From the NCBI GenBank assembly GCA_937898715.1, contig CALEKA010000047.1, forward strand, positions 1 to 29,258: a DNA stretch of 29,258 bases, read 5' to 3'. A model generated the notes under the pieces. That model searched no databases, had not been told where the DNA came from, and saw only the letters and a program-made list of their open reading frames with translations. The position numbers and the translations under genes were made by a program. Origin of the DNA: an uncultured Prevotella sp. (GTDB taxonomy: Bacteria; Bacteroidota; Bacteroidia; Bacteroidales; Bacteroidaceae). Below, one piece after another: positions 9,351 through 17,000 of this stretch (positions are counted from its first letter, which is position 1; every line of letters starts with the position of its first letter).

Positions 9351-10256
9351 ATGCTTACCATGACGCAACACACTAATCCCCACATACACTCGCTCCGAAT
9401 GGATGATCCCATCACCCCTAATGAGGCAAACAACTTCCTCTGTCGCGAAATGAGGCTCTTCGATGACATCACGTGGAACGACCTCTTGGAAGCACCTACG
9501 CAAATCGGGTTTCTTCTCATTGCTCTCTGTACGGAGGGAGAGGTGGAGTTTTCCATTAATAATAGGAAGCACTCTATGAGAGTGGGCGACCTCTTTATCT
9601 CCTTTGGCGACCAGATCCTTGAAGAGAGCAACGTTAGCAATAATTTTCATGCCAAGGCAGTGCTGATGTCGCGCTCATTTGCGCAAAACTGCATTGTGGG
9701 GCTCAACCATATGTGGCCCTACTTGCTCTACTTGATGGAGCACCCCGTAATGCACACCACGCAGGAGGAGCAAGACTGGCTGCTCGACTGCTACCAGCTA
9801 ATACGACGCCGGCTGAGCAAACAGCCGGGCCGATACATGCGCGAGGCGACGGTATCGCTTGTGCGTGCTTTCTACTTTGAGATATGCGACTTGCTCGAAG
9901 TGCGCGTCAAGCCCGACCAGTCGGGGGCACAGAATCGTGCTTACGCCATTTTCGACCAGTTTATCCGCCTTGCATCTGCCCACTTTAAGCAGGAAAGGAG
10001 CGTAGAGTGGTATAGCAGCGAGATGTGTCTCACGCCGAAGCATCTCTCTGAAGTAGTTAAGCAAGTGAGCGGCAAGACGGCGGGGCAGTGGATCACCACG
10101 CTTGTGATTATCGAGATCAAATCGTTGCTACGCAACACCACACTCTCCATCAAGGAGGTGGCACAGGAGATGAACTTTCCCAACCAGAGTTTCTTAGGGA
10201 AATATTTCAAAAACATCGAGGGCGTTTCGCCCTCCGACTTTAGAAAGCTATCGTAG
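9351..10256 (+). CDS. AraC-family transcriptional regulator
   Basis: This is a 301-residue cytoplasmic DNA-binding protein. The C-terminal 100 residues form the AraC double helix-turn-helix: the first around SSEMCLTPKHLSEVVKQVSG, the second around SIKEVAQEMNFPNQSFLGKY, ending GVSPSDFRK as is typical. The N-terminal 190 residues resemble a cupin-like sensor domain (GEVEFSINNRKHSMRVGDLF), as in many Bacteroidales AraC regulators; the ligand is unknown. A second ATG four codons in is an alternative start. The gene converges on the metal ATPase gene and shares a terminator hairpin with it, so the two are not an operon. A link to metal stress is possible but not shown. The direct repeats upstream might be regulatory. 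Confidence 0.9.
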   Translation: MLTMTQHTNPHIHSLRMDDPITPNEANNFLCREMRLFDDITWNDLLEAPTQIGFLLIALCTEGEVEFSINNRKHSMRVGDLFISFGDQILEESNVSNNFHAKAVLMSRSFAQNCIVGLNHMWPYLLYLMEHPVMHTTQEEQDWLLDCYQLIRRRLSKQPGRYMREATVSLVRAFYFEICDLLEVRVKPDQSGAQNRAYAIFDQFIRLASAHFKQERSVEWYSSEMCLTPKHLSEVVKQVSGKTAGQWITTLVIIEIKSLLRNTTLSIKEVAQEMNFPNQSFLGKYFKNIEGVSPSDFRKLS

Positions 10257-10265
10257 AGAGAGCTC

Positions 10266-10306
10266 ATCAGCCCCTCCCCCTTAACAAGAAAGGAGGAGGG
10301 GCTGAT
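10266..10306. terminator. Bidirectional hairpin between the convergent AraC-type and ATPase genes
   Basis: A 17-pair stem (ATCAGCCCCTCC... against ...GGAGGGGCTGAT) with one C-A mismatch and a 7-nt loop lies just after the AraC-type stop. It lacks a long U-run on either side, so its terminating strength is uncertain. Confidence 0.6.
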
Positions 10307-10307
10307 A

Positions 10308-10385
10308 GAATCAGGCAACGATCTACCTCAACGCCCTCATCGCATTGAATCAGGCAAGGCTCTACCTCAATGCCCTCATCGCATT
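10308..10385. repeat. 39-bp tandem duplication covering the 3' end of the ATPase gene
   Basis: Two 39-bp units (10308-10346 and 10347-10385) differ at only a few positions. The right unit contains the last codons and stop of the P-type ATPase, so the left unit is a duplicated ghost of the gene end, including a second copy of the stop triplet. Confidence 0.85.
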
Positions 10386-12368
10386 GAGTACTGCAAGTAC
10401 CGTCACGCCCACATCGGCAAAGACTGCCATCCACATCGTACCAATGCCAACAGTAGCTAAGAGGAGTACTGCCACCTTCACGCCGATGGCGAACCATACA
10501 TTCTGACGAGCTATGCGGATGGTGCGACGGGCAATGCGCACAGCCAGTGCTATCTTCGACGGATTGTCGTCCATCAACACCACGTCGGCAGCATCAATCG
10601 CAGCATCACTTCCCAGTGCCCCCATGGCTATGCCCAGATCGGCACGCTTGAGCACAGGAGCATCGTTGATGCCATCGCCCACGAATGCTAAGCTGCCCGT
10701 TGCTGCTTCCTCCCGAAGGAGGCGTTCTACGTGAGTCACCTTGTCGGCGGGCATGAGTTCGGCATGATACTCGTCGAGCCCCAGCTCTTGAGCCACATGA
10801 GCTGCCACAGCCTCACGGTCGCCCGTGAGCATCACCGTATGGTGCACGCCCTCCTTCTTCAGCAGAGCTATTGCCTCGCGGCTATCTGTCTTCACCTGAT
10901 CAGTTATTACGATATGGCCGGCATATACGCCATCCACGGCTACATGGATCACCGTCCCTACCAAGTGACATTCGTGGGGCATCGCACCGAGATCGGTCAT
11001 CATGCGGGCATTGCCCACACACACCTGTCGGCCCTCTACGATGGCTCGTATGCCTCGGCCTGCCACCTCCTCTACATGCTCCACGCGACAGCCATCTGTG
11101 CTTTCCTCGGGAAATGCCGCGCGCAGGGCAGCTCCGATGGGATGGGTAGAATAGTGCTCCACGTGAGCAGCGAGATGGAGGAGTTCGCGCTCATTGAAGT
11201 GATCGGGGTGAACGGCCTCTACGGCAAACACGCCCCGCGTCAGTGTGCCCGTCTTGTCGAACACCACCGTGTCGAGCCGAGCCAGCACATCCATAAAGTT
11301 GCTTCCCTTCACCAATATGCCATGACGCGAAGCACCTCCCAGTCCGCCAAAGAAGGTGAGCGGCACACTGATTACCAGTGCACAGGGACACGATACCACC
11401 AGGAAGATAAGCGATCGATGGAGCCATGTAGCAAACGATGCTGCAAAACCTGCCTCCGTCAGCAGAGGTGGGATAAAAGCTAAGATTAGGGCAGCGCACA
11501 CCACGATGGGAGTGTAGATGCGAGCAAAGCGCGTGATGAAGGATTCGCTGCGCGACTTGCTCTCATCGGCCGACTCCACAAGCGCGATAATCCTTGACAC
11601 GGTGCTTTCGCCAAAGGCTTTCGTAGTGCGCACACGAATCACGCCCGAGAGGTTGATACAGCCCGACAGAACTTCGTCTTGCTCCACCACCTCACGCGGT
11701 AGACTTTCGCCCGTGAGCGCCACAGTATTAAGCGCCGACGTGCCTTCTTCCACCACACCATCGAGAGGCACCTTCTCGCCCGGACGAATCACTACTACCT
11801 CGCCCACACTGACGGCTTCGGGACTAACATCGAGCGTCTGTCCCTCGCGCTCCACGTGGGCCACGTCGGGACGAATATTCACCAGATGAGCTATGCTATC
11901 GCGGCTGCGCCCCTCGGCATACCCCTCAAAGAGTTCACCCACTTGGAAGAAGAGCATCACAAACACGGCTTCTGGGAATTCCGTCTCTGCCCCTGGCAGG
12001 AAGCCTATAGTGAGTGCGCCAAGGGTGGCTACCGTCATGAGGAAATCTTCATTGAACACGTCGCCATGGGCAATGCCCTCAGCAGCCTCGCCCAGCGTCT
12101 CATGGCCTACTAAGAGGTAGGGCACGAGGTAGACGAGGAGCAGTTGCCACGTGGCCATCTGCAAGTGCTTTTCCACATATACTGCCACGCCGAGCAGCAA
12201 GGCGGTCACGATGATGAGTACGATTCGTCCACGCAAAGAGCCTTCTTCGTGTTCATGAGAATGGGAATGCTCGTGAGGGTCATGATGACCATGAGAATGA
12301 GCCTGTTCATGCTTCTCGTGCGAATGGCAGCAAGAGCACGAATGATGGTTATGGGGTATAGGAGCCAT
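10362..12368 (-). CDS. Zn/Cd/Pb-exporting P1B-type ATPase
   Basis: This 668-residue inner-membrane pump uses ATP to export divalent soft metals. The first 45 residues are a His/Cys-rich metal-binding tail (16 His or more, with CSCC) in place of a folded heavy-metal-associated domain. Visible P-type motifs are TGES (219-222), the transmembrane metal site SCPC (326-329), phosphorylation site DKTGT (D371), His-Pro (409-410), TGD (515-517) and GDGINDAP (564-571). Lys631 in the next membrane helix and Asp652 in the last are the residues typical of the ZntA-like Zn/Cd/Pb subgroup, as opposed to Cu pumps. Length and order are normal. It is monocistronic, with its own promoter overlapped by a palindromic operator-like site, which suggests metal-responsive control. 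The 3' end carries a tandem duplication outside the coding part. Confidence 0.95.
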   Translation of the reverse strand: MAPIPHNHHSCSCCHSHEKHEQAHSHGHHDPHEHSHSHEHEEGSLRGRIVLIIVTALLLGVAVYVEKHLQMATWQLLLVYLVPYLLVGHETLGEAAEGIAHGDVFNEDFLMTVATLGALTIGFLPGAETEFPEAVFVMLFFQVGELFEGYAEGRSRDSIAHLVNIRPDVAHVEREGQTLDVSPEAVSVGEVVVIRPGEKVPLDGVVEEGTSALNTVALTGESLPREVVEQDEVLSGCINLSGVIRVRTTKAFGESTVSRIIALVESADESKSRSESFITRFARIYTPIVVCAALILAFIPPLLTEAGFAASFATWLHRSLIFLVVSCPCALVISVPLTFFGGLGGASRHGILVKGSNFMDVLARLDTVVFDKTGTLTRGVFAVEAVHPDHFNERELLHLAAHVEHYSTHPIGAALRAAFPEESTDGCRVEHVEEVAGRGIRAIVEGRQVCVGNARMMTDLGAMPHECHLVGTVIHVAVDGVYAGHIVITDQVKTDSREAIALLKKEGVHHTVMLTGDREAVAAHVAQELGLDEYHAELMPADKVTHVERLLREEAATGSLAFVGDGINDAPVLKRADLGIAMGALGSDAAIDAADVVLMDDNPSKIALAVRIARRTIRIARQNVWFAIGVKVAVLLLATVGIGTMWMAVFADVGVTVLAVLNAMRALR

Positions 12369-12403
12369 GATTAGGGATTTGTGTTTATTGTTTGATTATA
12401 GTG

Positions 12404-12475
12404 CAAAGGTAAGACTCTTGCTCTGCAACCGGGTTGCAAACCGCTGCTGAGCAATCCATTTGCAACTCGGTTGCA
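12404..12475 (-). promoter_or_regulatory. ATPase promoter with two palindromic operator-like sites
   Basis: On the minus strand TACCTTTG (12411-12404) is a -7 box 35 nt before the start codon. No TTTG sits at -33; that position is instead occupied by a perfect 7-1-7 palindrome TGCAACC-G-GGTTGCA (12424-12438). A second copy, TGCAACT-C-GGTTGCA, lies 37 bp upstream (12461-12475). The arrangement fits a dimeric metalloregulator that replaces or blocks -33 contacts; its identity is inferred, not seen. Confidence 0.55.
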
Positions 12476-12560
12476 CTTTCTCACCCTCACTCCGCGAAAT
12501 TACACACTATCTTCTTCTCGCCCAAAAAGAGTGTACAAACTGTTCACTTTTTCTGCTTTT

Positions 12561-12712
12561 CTGGGGGCGAAGCGTCCAGCCTGTCTTCTTAACCTATACT
12601 GGGGGCGACGCGTCCTCGCGTCGGCGCAACCACGAATCAATTAGTTAATCAATGGGCAGTGGGGGAATATGCTCTCTCTTTTGATGCCGACGCGAGGACG
12701 CGTCGCCCCCAG
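12561..12712. repeat. REP-like palindromic repeats (one decayed, one inverted pair)
   Basis: A decayed copy (12561-12577) is followed by two full 28-bp copies in opposite orientation (12599-12626 plus, 12685-12712 minus). Each contains the hairpin GACGCG-AGGA-CGCGTC flanked by a G-rich arm. The paired layout resembles enterobacterial BIMEs and could fold into one large cruciform between the ATPase and Omp28-like genes. Confidence 0.85.
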
Positions 12713-13312
12713 TATTGGCTGAAAATTCTCTTGAGCGAATATGGCTTTCCTTCACACGCGCACACACATACGCGCGCTCCGTCATTTTTTACTTCATTCT
12801 ACTACGTTTCCTACACTCTTTGATATTAAACGGAATGGCTATCAACGCATTACGCAGTGTAGGCTAATATATTTCTTCCTGCACTCTTCCTACATTCGCC
12901 CACCATTACCCTACTCTTCGCATCCTCTTCGCTGAAAACTTTGCATGCCGAAAAAGCTCTATCTGCGACAAGGGATAATTTTAACGCGTTCGGGGGATAA
13001 TTTTGACGCTTCCCAGGGATAATTTTCACACCAAGGGGGGGATAAAACTGATGCAAGCAAGAGTGAAGGAAAAGTGTAGGCAAATCCGCACTGCCTACAC
13101 TCAGCAACACACTGATTATCAGCGGTTTTAAACTACAAAATGACAGACTGCAGGATTTTCTACCACAAAATTCGCTGTATGCGCGCGTGAGGAAGAGATG
13201 AAAAAGTGTACAAATTCTCTTGCGAACCAAAACTTTTGATTAAATTCGCAACCATCATTGCGCATATCATTGCGTACTTTCTTTTTACTTCATCTAAATC
13301 TCCATTTACCCC
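12713..13312. other. Gene-free intergenic region with phased repeats
   Basis: No credible gene lies in these 600 bases. They hold a CA/CG-rich tract near 12757-12780, the 22-bp phased array listed separately, and a 9-bp inverted repeat AGTGTAGGC/GCCTACACT (13073-13081 and 13093-13101). A 126-codon minus-strand frame crosses the region but is only the translation of the repeats. Confidence 0.6.
12972..13048 (+). repeat. Four-unit array of GGGATAATTTT with 22-bp phasing
   Basis: GGGATAATTTT begins at 12972, 12994 and 13016, and a variant GGGATAAAAC begins at 13039, giving spacings of 22, 22 and 23 bp. The sequence between units is not conserved. Two helical turns per unit puts every copy on the same DNA face, as expected of a protein-binding array. 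It lies about 265 bp upstream of the Omp28-like gene. Confidence 0.8.
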
Positions 13313-14656
13313 ATGAAACAAACTTTACACTTCCCCACCCCACTTCGCTATCTGCTTCTGCTTTGTGCCTTAGTCATTTCAGCAGCAGCATCGGCTCAGT
13401 GCAACTTGGCACCCATGACTGGAGGCAGCGTGTATGCCTCGCCCGAGACCGACAGCGTGACGGCCGTGGTGCGCCTCACCAACTACGGCAGTACACCCGT
13501 GACCGACTTCGACTATACTCTCTACTATATGGACACGCAGGAGTCGGTCAGCGCGCGCCACGTGGTGCTCGAAGAGCCGCTTGAGAATGGCGAAACCATC
13601 CCTATCAGCATAAAGCTTCGCTGCGGCAAAACTATGGGGTCGAGCGACGTGATATTCAACGTGACGCAGGTGAATGGTGGCTACAATGCCACCTCCCTAC
13701 CCTATACTTACATCACCATCCACACCGTGGCAGTGATGCCGCGCAAGCGTGTGCTCATAGAGGATTATACGGGCATGTGGTGTGGCTACTGCCCGAGAGG
13801 CATCGTCATTATGGAACATCTGCAACGGCTCTACCCCGACTCCTTCGTGGGCATTGCCATCCACTGCGACGACGTGCTCGATTCTAAGCCTTACGGCTAC
13901 TCTATGGAGAGCGAATGGGGGCCAACAAAGCCCTCTATCTGGTGCAACCGACGCAATAAGCTCTACAACTTCGACTCTACGACCGACTTCATCAACGAAC
14001 TCAACGTGGTGCCTGTGGCGAACGTCGACGTGACTGCAGAGTGGAACACTGACAGCACCGACATCAGTATACACACGCTCCTTACGCCCATCATTGAGAC
14101 TTCTACAGACAATCGTTACGCCCTGGCATACGTGCTGACTGAGAATGGCATGAAGGGTGAGAATTGGTATCAGCGCAACTATTCCGACCTCTGGGATGAC
14201 AACACACTCATGCTTCCCGAGATGGAGAAGTTTCGCGAGGGCGGATCGTACGTCACTGGGCTTTCCTTCGACCACGTAGCTCACACTTCTCAAGGTATCT
14301 CTACAGGCATCGAGGGCTCTGTGCCCGAGAAGTTGGTACCGGGCGAAGAGGTGGAACACACGGCTTCGTTCTCACAGATCAAGGACCTCACGCGCATTCA
14401 GTGTCGTGACAGCTTGATGGTATGTGCCATTCTGCTCAACACGACGACGAAGAAGGTGGAAAATGTGGCACAGTGTCGCATCACCAGCACTACCACCACG
14501 GGCATTCACGCCCTCCCCGCATGGTCCGCTTCCGCAGTTTCTGCCCCTGAAGAGCACTTCTCCATAGATGGCCGCCGCATTTCAGCCTCAGCTCCTGGCA
14601 TCCACTTGGTGCGCCAGAAGGATGGCAAGGTGGTGAAGATTTGGAGAGGAAAATAA
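13313..14656 (+). CDS. Secreted Omp28-like protein with thioredoxin-type CxxC motif
   Basis: This 447-residue exported protein has a signal peptide (residues 1-28, cleavage after ASA). Residues 30-140 look like a beta-sandwich adhesion or CARDB-type domain (VTAVVRLTNYGSTPV). Residues 145-260 resemble the Omp28/thioredoxin-like fold with the redox pair MWCGYC (C157, C160), so it may act as a periplasmic or surface thiol oxidoreductase; substrates are unknown. The end carries FSIDGRRI and a short basic tail, a C-terminal form common in Bacteroidales exported proteins and reminiscent of, but weaker than, type IX secretion signals. It stands alone between two repeat-rich regions with no operon partner. 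The start at 13313 is supported by the complete signal peptide. Confidence 0.85.
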   Translation: MKQTLHFPTPLRYLLLLCALVISAAASAQCNLAPMTGGSVYASPETDSVTAVVRLTNYGSTPVTDFDYTLYYMDTQESVSARHVVLEEPLENGETIPISIKLRCGKTMGSSDVIFNVTQVNGGYNATSLPYTYITIHTVAVMPRKRVLIEDYTGMWCGYCPRGIVIMEHLQRLYPDSFVGIAIHCDDVLDSKPYGYSMESEWGPTKPSIWCNRRNKLYNFDSTTDFINELNVVPVANVDVTAEWNTDSTDISIHTLLTPIIETSTDNRYALAYVLTENGMKGENWYQRNYSDLWDDNTLMLPEMEKFREGGSYVTGLSFDHVAHTSQGISTGIEGSVPEKLVPGEEVEHTASFSQIKDLTRIQCRDSLMVCAILLNTTTKKVENVAQCRITSTTTTGIHALPAWSASAVSAPEEHFSIDGRRISASAPGIHLVRQKDGKVVKIWRGK

Positions 14657-14687
14657 GCGAGCTACATACTTTTCCTTTACATACAAA

Positions 14688-14845
14688 GCCGCGAGACGCG
14701 TCGCCCACAGAAAAGAGATCAACCTCCTCTGTGGGCGACGCGTCTCGCGTCGGCACAAACAGCTTTCAACCAGTACTGGGGGCGACGCGTCCTCGCGTCG
14801 GCACAAACAGCTTTCAACCTCCTCTGTGGGCGACGCGTCTCGCGT
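14688..14845. repeat. Cluster of four REP-like palindromes, the last split by an IS110 element
   Basis: Copies lie at 14688-14710 (minus, missing 3 bp), 14729-14755 (plus), 14776-14803 (plus) and 14824-14845 (plus, cut after CTCGCGT). The second and third are each followed by CACAAACAGCTTTCAACC, so the unit has been tandemly duplicated along with its flank. The last copy stops where the IS begins; a matching CGGCAT resumes at 16143. Confidence 0.9.
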
Positions 14846-14874
14846 TATATATTCGGTAGAACTTTGTAATTTTG

Positions 14875-15052
14875 CAGAAATTATCAATATCATGAGTGGA
14901 AGAAGACCGATCTCGCGTTTGTCATAAAGACCGTAGCCGATGTTCAGTCCCCACTCTTTTTTACATTAGAAACTGGATAGTTCAATGGGCATTGACCCCG
15001 CAATTATAATGGAAGTTCATGATGTAAAGATGTTGATTAAACATATGTAACC
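14875..15052 (+). ncRNA. Candidate bridge RNA of the IS110 element
   Basis: A -7-like TAATTTTG (14867-14874) precedes about 178 nt of non-coding sequence ahead of the transposase. It contains a 6-bp stem GAGTGG/CCACTC (14894-14899 with 14951-14956) enclosing a loop with TCTCGCGT (14911-14918), an inner GTC/GAC hairpin and GCCGATG (14936-14942). A second loop is closed by AACT/AGTT (14971-14974 with 15014-15017) and holds ATAGTTCA (14977-14984), a GGG/CCC hairpin and TATAATG (15005-15011). These match, in order, the left target, right target, left donor and right donor guides of the IS110 bridge RNA model. The target guides fit the interrupted REP-like repeat and the donor guides fit the element's own joined ends. 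No other feature explains all four matches. Confidence 0.8.
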
Positions 15053-16096
15053 ATGCAGTATATCGGAATAGATGTAAGCAAAGCAACATTCGTTGTAGCT
15101 TACTCCTCAGAGAAAAGTCGCAAAACTTCAACTTTCGCAAATACAGCAGCAGGCATAAAGAAGTTTATGAAAACTATTGACCCATCGAAGCACCATTGCG
15201 TGATGGAAGCGACAGGAAATTACAGCCTACTATTAGTATACCTGCTCTCGAAAGCCGGCTACACCGTAAGTATGGAGAATCCTCTCAAAGTCAAGAATTT
15301 CGCACGTACAATGCTTACTGTCATTAAAACAGACGAAGTAGATGCCCGACTTATTGCTCTCTATGGCGAGAGGATGGAACCTGCACCATACAAGATTAAA
15401 GATGATTCTCTACTGAAGCTTAAGCAAAAGCGTACTATCTTAAGACAACTAAAGAAGCAGTTGTCTGCCAATAGGAATATTCAAGAATCCTTCAATGCTT
15501 TACCTGTAAAGGATCAATCTTGCGAGAAAGCTCTAAAGAAAACCATCGAATTCCTAGAGAAGCAGGTTAAAGCTATGACAGCAGAACTCGAGACTTATTC
15601 CAATGAAGAGTTCAAAAAGCAGCTAAACCTACTTACATCTGTCAAAGGCATTGGAATAACTGTAGCAACAGCTTTAATAGTAGCGACAGGCGCCTTTACT
15701 TATTTCAGTAGCGCAAAGCAGTTGACAAGGTACTTAGGTCTGTCTCCTACCTATCAGCAGTCAGGCACCTCTGTAAGGTATCGAGGACATATTAACCGCA
15801 ATGGAGACCCTTATTTGCGAAGTAATCTATACATTGCTGCATGTTCCTCTTTGCGATGCAATAAGGAATGTAAGGCATTTTATGAAAGATTGAGAGCCAA
15901 TGGCAAACCAGCTAAACTGGCAGTGGTTGCTGTAGCCAACAAACTTGTTCGACAAGCCTTCTCCGTGGTCATGAACAATACCCCATATGAAGATGGTTTC
16001 GTCTCTAATCGTCCGAATGGCTCCTGCGGAGGGAGCGCCATGCGGCAAGGGACTGCGCAGTCAGGCCCGACGAGCACAGTTAAACAAGTATCATGA
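15053..16096 (+). CDS. IS110-family transposase (bridge RNA-guided recombinase)
   Basis: This 347-residue recombinase has an N-terminal RuvC-like DEDD domain with D7 in GIDVSK, E52 in MEATGNY, and D94 and D97 in TDEVDA. A helical coiled segment follows (about 118-185). The C-terminal Transposase_20 domain has VKGIGITVATALI (197-209) and YQQSGTS, where S237 is the likely nucleophile, then RNGDPYLRSNLY. In this family the protein and its bridge RNA join donor and target at a 2-bp core without hydrolytic transposition. All catalytic residues are present, and the frame is intact and full length. The last 30 residues are Gly/Ser/Thr-rich, an unusual tail for the family. It is unlike the remnant near 8 kb, so the window has held two IS110 lineages. 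Confidence 0.95.
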   Translation: MQYIGIDVSKATFVVAYSSEKSRKTSTFANTAAGIKKFMKTIDPSKHHCVMEATGNYSLLLVYLLSKAGYTVSMENPLKVKNFARTMLTVIKTDEVDARLIALYGERMEPAPYKIKDDSLLKLKQKRTILRQLKKQLSANRNIQESFNALPVKDQSCEKALKKTIEFLEKQVKAMTAELETYSNEEFKKQLNLLTSVKGIGITVATALIVATGAFTYFSSAKQLTRYLGLSPTYQQSGTSVRYRGHINRNGDPYLRSNLYIAACSSLRCNKECKAFYERLRANGKPAKLAVVAVANKLVRQAFSVVMNNTPYEDGFVSNRPNGSCGGSAMRQGTAQSGPTSTVKQVS

Positions 16097-16227
16097 CCCT
16101 TAATAATTATTAATCAAAATCACTTTTATTACTATAGTTCATCGGCATCGCCTACAACCTATCAGCATTGCATCCTAAAGCACGCTATAAGTTCACTTCC
16201 TACTTACTGCCTCTTGCATGCTTGAGA

Positions 16228-16254
16228 TGCCGACGCGAGACGCGTCGCCCACAG
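16228..16254 (-). repeat. REP-like palindrome, minus orientation
   Basis: A 27-bp copy with the hairpin GACGCG-AGA-CGCGTC. It is the AGA-loop class, the same class as the copy hit by the IS element, and is a further potential target. It overlaps the start of the adjacent 48-bp repeats. Confidence 0.85.
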
Positions 16255-16345
16255 AGGGGGCAGAGAAGATAGCGATGCAGTAAATACACATCGCTCACAC
16301 AGAGGGGGCAGAGAAGATAGCGATGCAGTAAAGACACATCGCTCA
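16250..16345. repeat. Two tandem 48-bp repeats downstream of udk
   Basis: Units start at 16250 and 16298, with the first bases of a third at 16346, and differ at one position (AAATACAC against AAGACAC). Each unit contains the inverted repeat AGCGATG/CATCGCT with an 11-bp loop, so each could form a hairpin at the 3' end of the udk transcript. No gene lies in 16097-16385. Confidence 0.8.
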
Positions 16346-16385
16346 CACAGAACTGGCTAAGAATGGCTTTTATAATTTCGTATTC

Positions 16386-17000
16386 TTACTTCTTAATCAG
16401 CGCCGAGAGTATATACATCTGCATCATGGCCACGGCACGAGCATTCTCGCCACCATTGGGAATGATGATGTCGGCATACTGCTTCGTGGGCTCAATAAAC
16501 TCGTCGTGCATGGGCTTGAGCACATTGCGATACTTGTCTATGAGCATCTCGAGCGGATGGCCACGTTCCTCTATATCGCGCTCGATGACGCGCAGAAGGC
16601 GCTCGTCAGGCTCAGCGTCGACGAAGATTTTGAGATCCATGAGGTCGCGAAGCTTCTTATCATAGAGAGCCATGATGCCCTCTACGATGATTACGTCGTG
16701 TGGCTCCACATGGACCGTCTCCTTCTGACGCATACACGTGATGTAGGAGTAGGTGGGCTGCTCAATGGCGCGCCCGTTGCGAAGTTCCTCTATCTGATGG
16801 GCAAGCAGAGGCCATTCGAAGGCATCGGGATGGTCGAAGTTGGTCTTCTTGCGGAGCTCTTCGGGCACGTCCCATTGTGCATTATAATAAGAGTCTTGCG
16901 GAATCACTGCCACGGTGTCGGCAGGAAGGCTCTCCACGATTTTCTTGACCACGGTGGTCTTGCCCGACCCCGTGCCGCCAGCTATACCTATGATGATCAT
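16386..17000 (-). CDS. udk: Uridine kinase
   Basis: This 204-residue cytoplasmic enzyme phosphorylates uridine and cytidine to UMP and CMP in pyrimidine salvage. Evidence: Walker A GGTGSGKT (residues 8-15), the QDSYY and FDHPDAF motifs of the uridine kinase family, VEGIMALYD and the lid-type RDIEERG segment, at the standard length. Its ATG overlaps the GH84 stop by 4 bp (ATGA), so translation is coupled and the two are co-transcribed with GH84 first. The pairing of a secreted hexosaminidase with a nucleoside kinase is probably just operon economy, although UDP-sugar demand could link them. Confidence 0.95.
   Translation of the reverse strand: MIIIGIAGGTGSGKTTVVKKIVESLPADTVAVIPQDSYYNAQWDVPEELRKKTNFDHPDAFEWPLLAHQIEELRNGRAIEQPTYSYITCMRQKETVHVEPHDVIIVEGIMALYDKKLRDLMDLKIFVDAEPDERLLRVIERDIEERGHPLEMLIDKYRNVLKPMHDEFIEPTKQYADIIIPNGGENARAVAMMQMYILSALIKK

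Larger units (their letters stand above)
14846..16142 (+). mobile_element. Intact IS110-family insertion sequence inserted in a REP-like palindrome
   Basis: The element is about 1,297 bp: a 207-bp 5' non-coding end, one transposase gene and a 46-bp 3' end. The left edge is set by the point where the REP-like repeat breaks off (CTCGCGT at 14839-14845) and the right edge by where it resumes (CGGCAT from 16143). As usual for IS110 there are no terminal inverted repeats and no clear target duplication. The likely 2-bp core is GT on the left (14844-14845) and AT on the right (16141-16142), i.e. one mismatched position. IS110-family members such as IS621 are known to insert in REP sequences; here the same habit appears in a Bacteroidales setting. 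Confidence 0.85.

Noticed and set aside
12850..13230. A 126-codon minus-strand frame in the 12.5-13.3 kb gap
   Set aside because: It is mainly the translation of the phased GGGATAATTTT array and inverted repeats; composition is not protein-like.
13313..14656. Clear type IX secretion signal on the Omp28-like protein
   Set aside because: The end resembles common Bacteroidales exported-protein tails but lacks a full conserved CTD, so I kept it as a possibility only.
14490..14893. Minus- and plus-strand frames with recurring R-D-A-S-P-T segments, and a similar one at 23500-23808
   Set aside because: The recurring peptide is just the REP-like palindrome read in frame; repeat number alone creates these frames.
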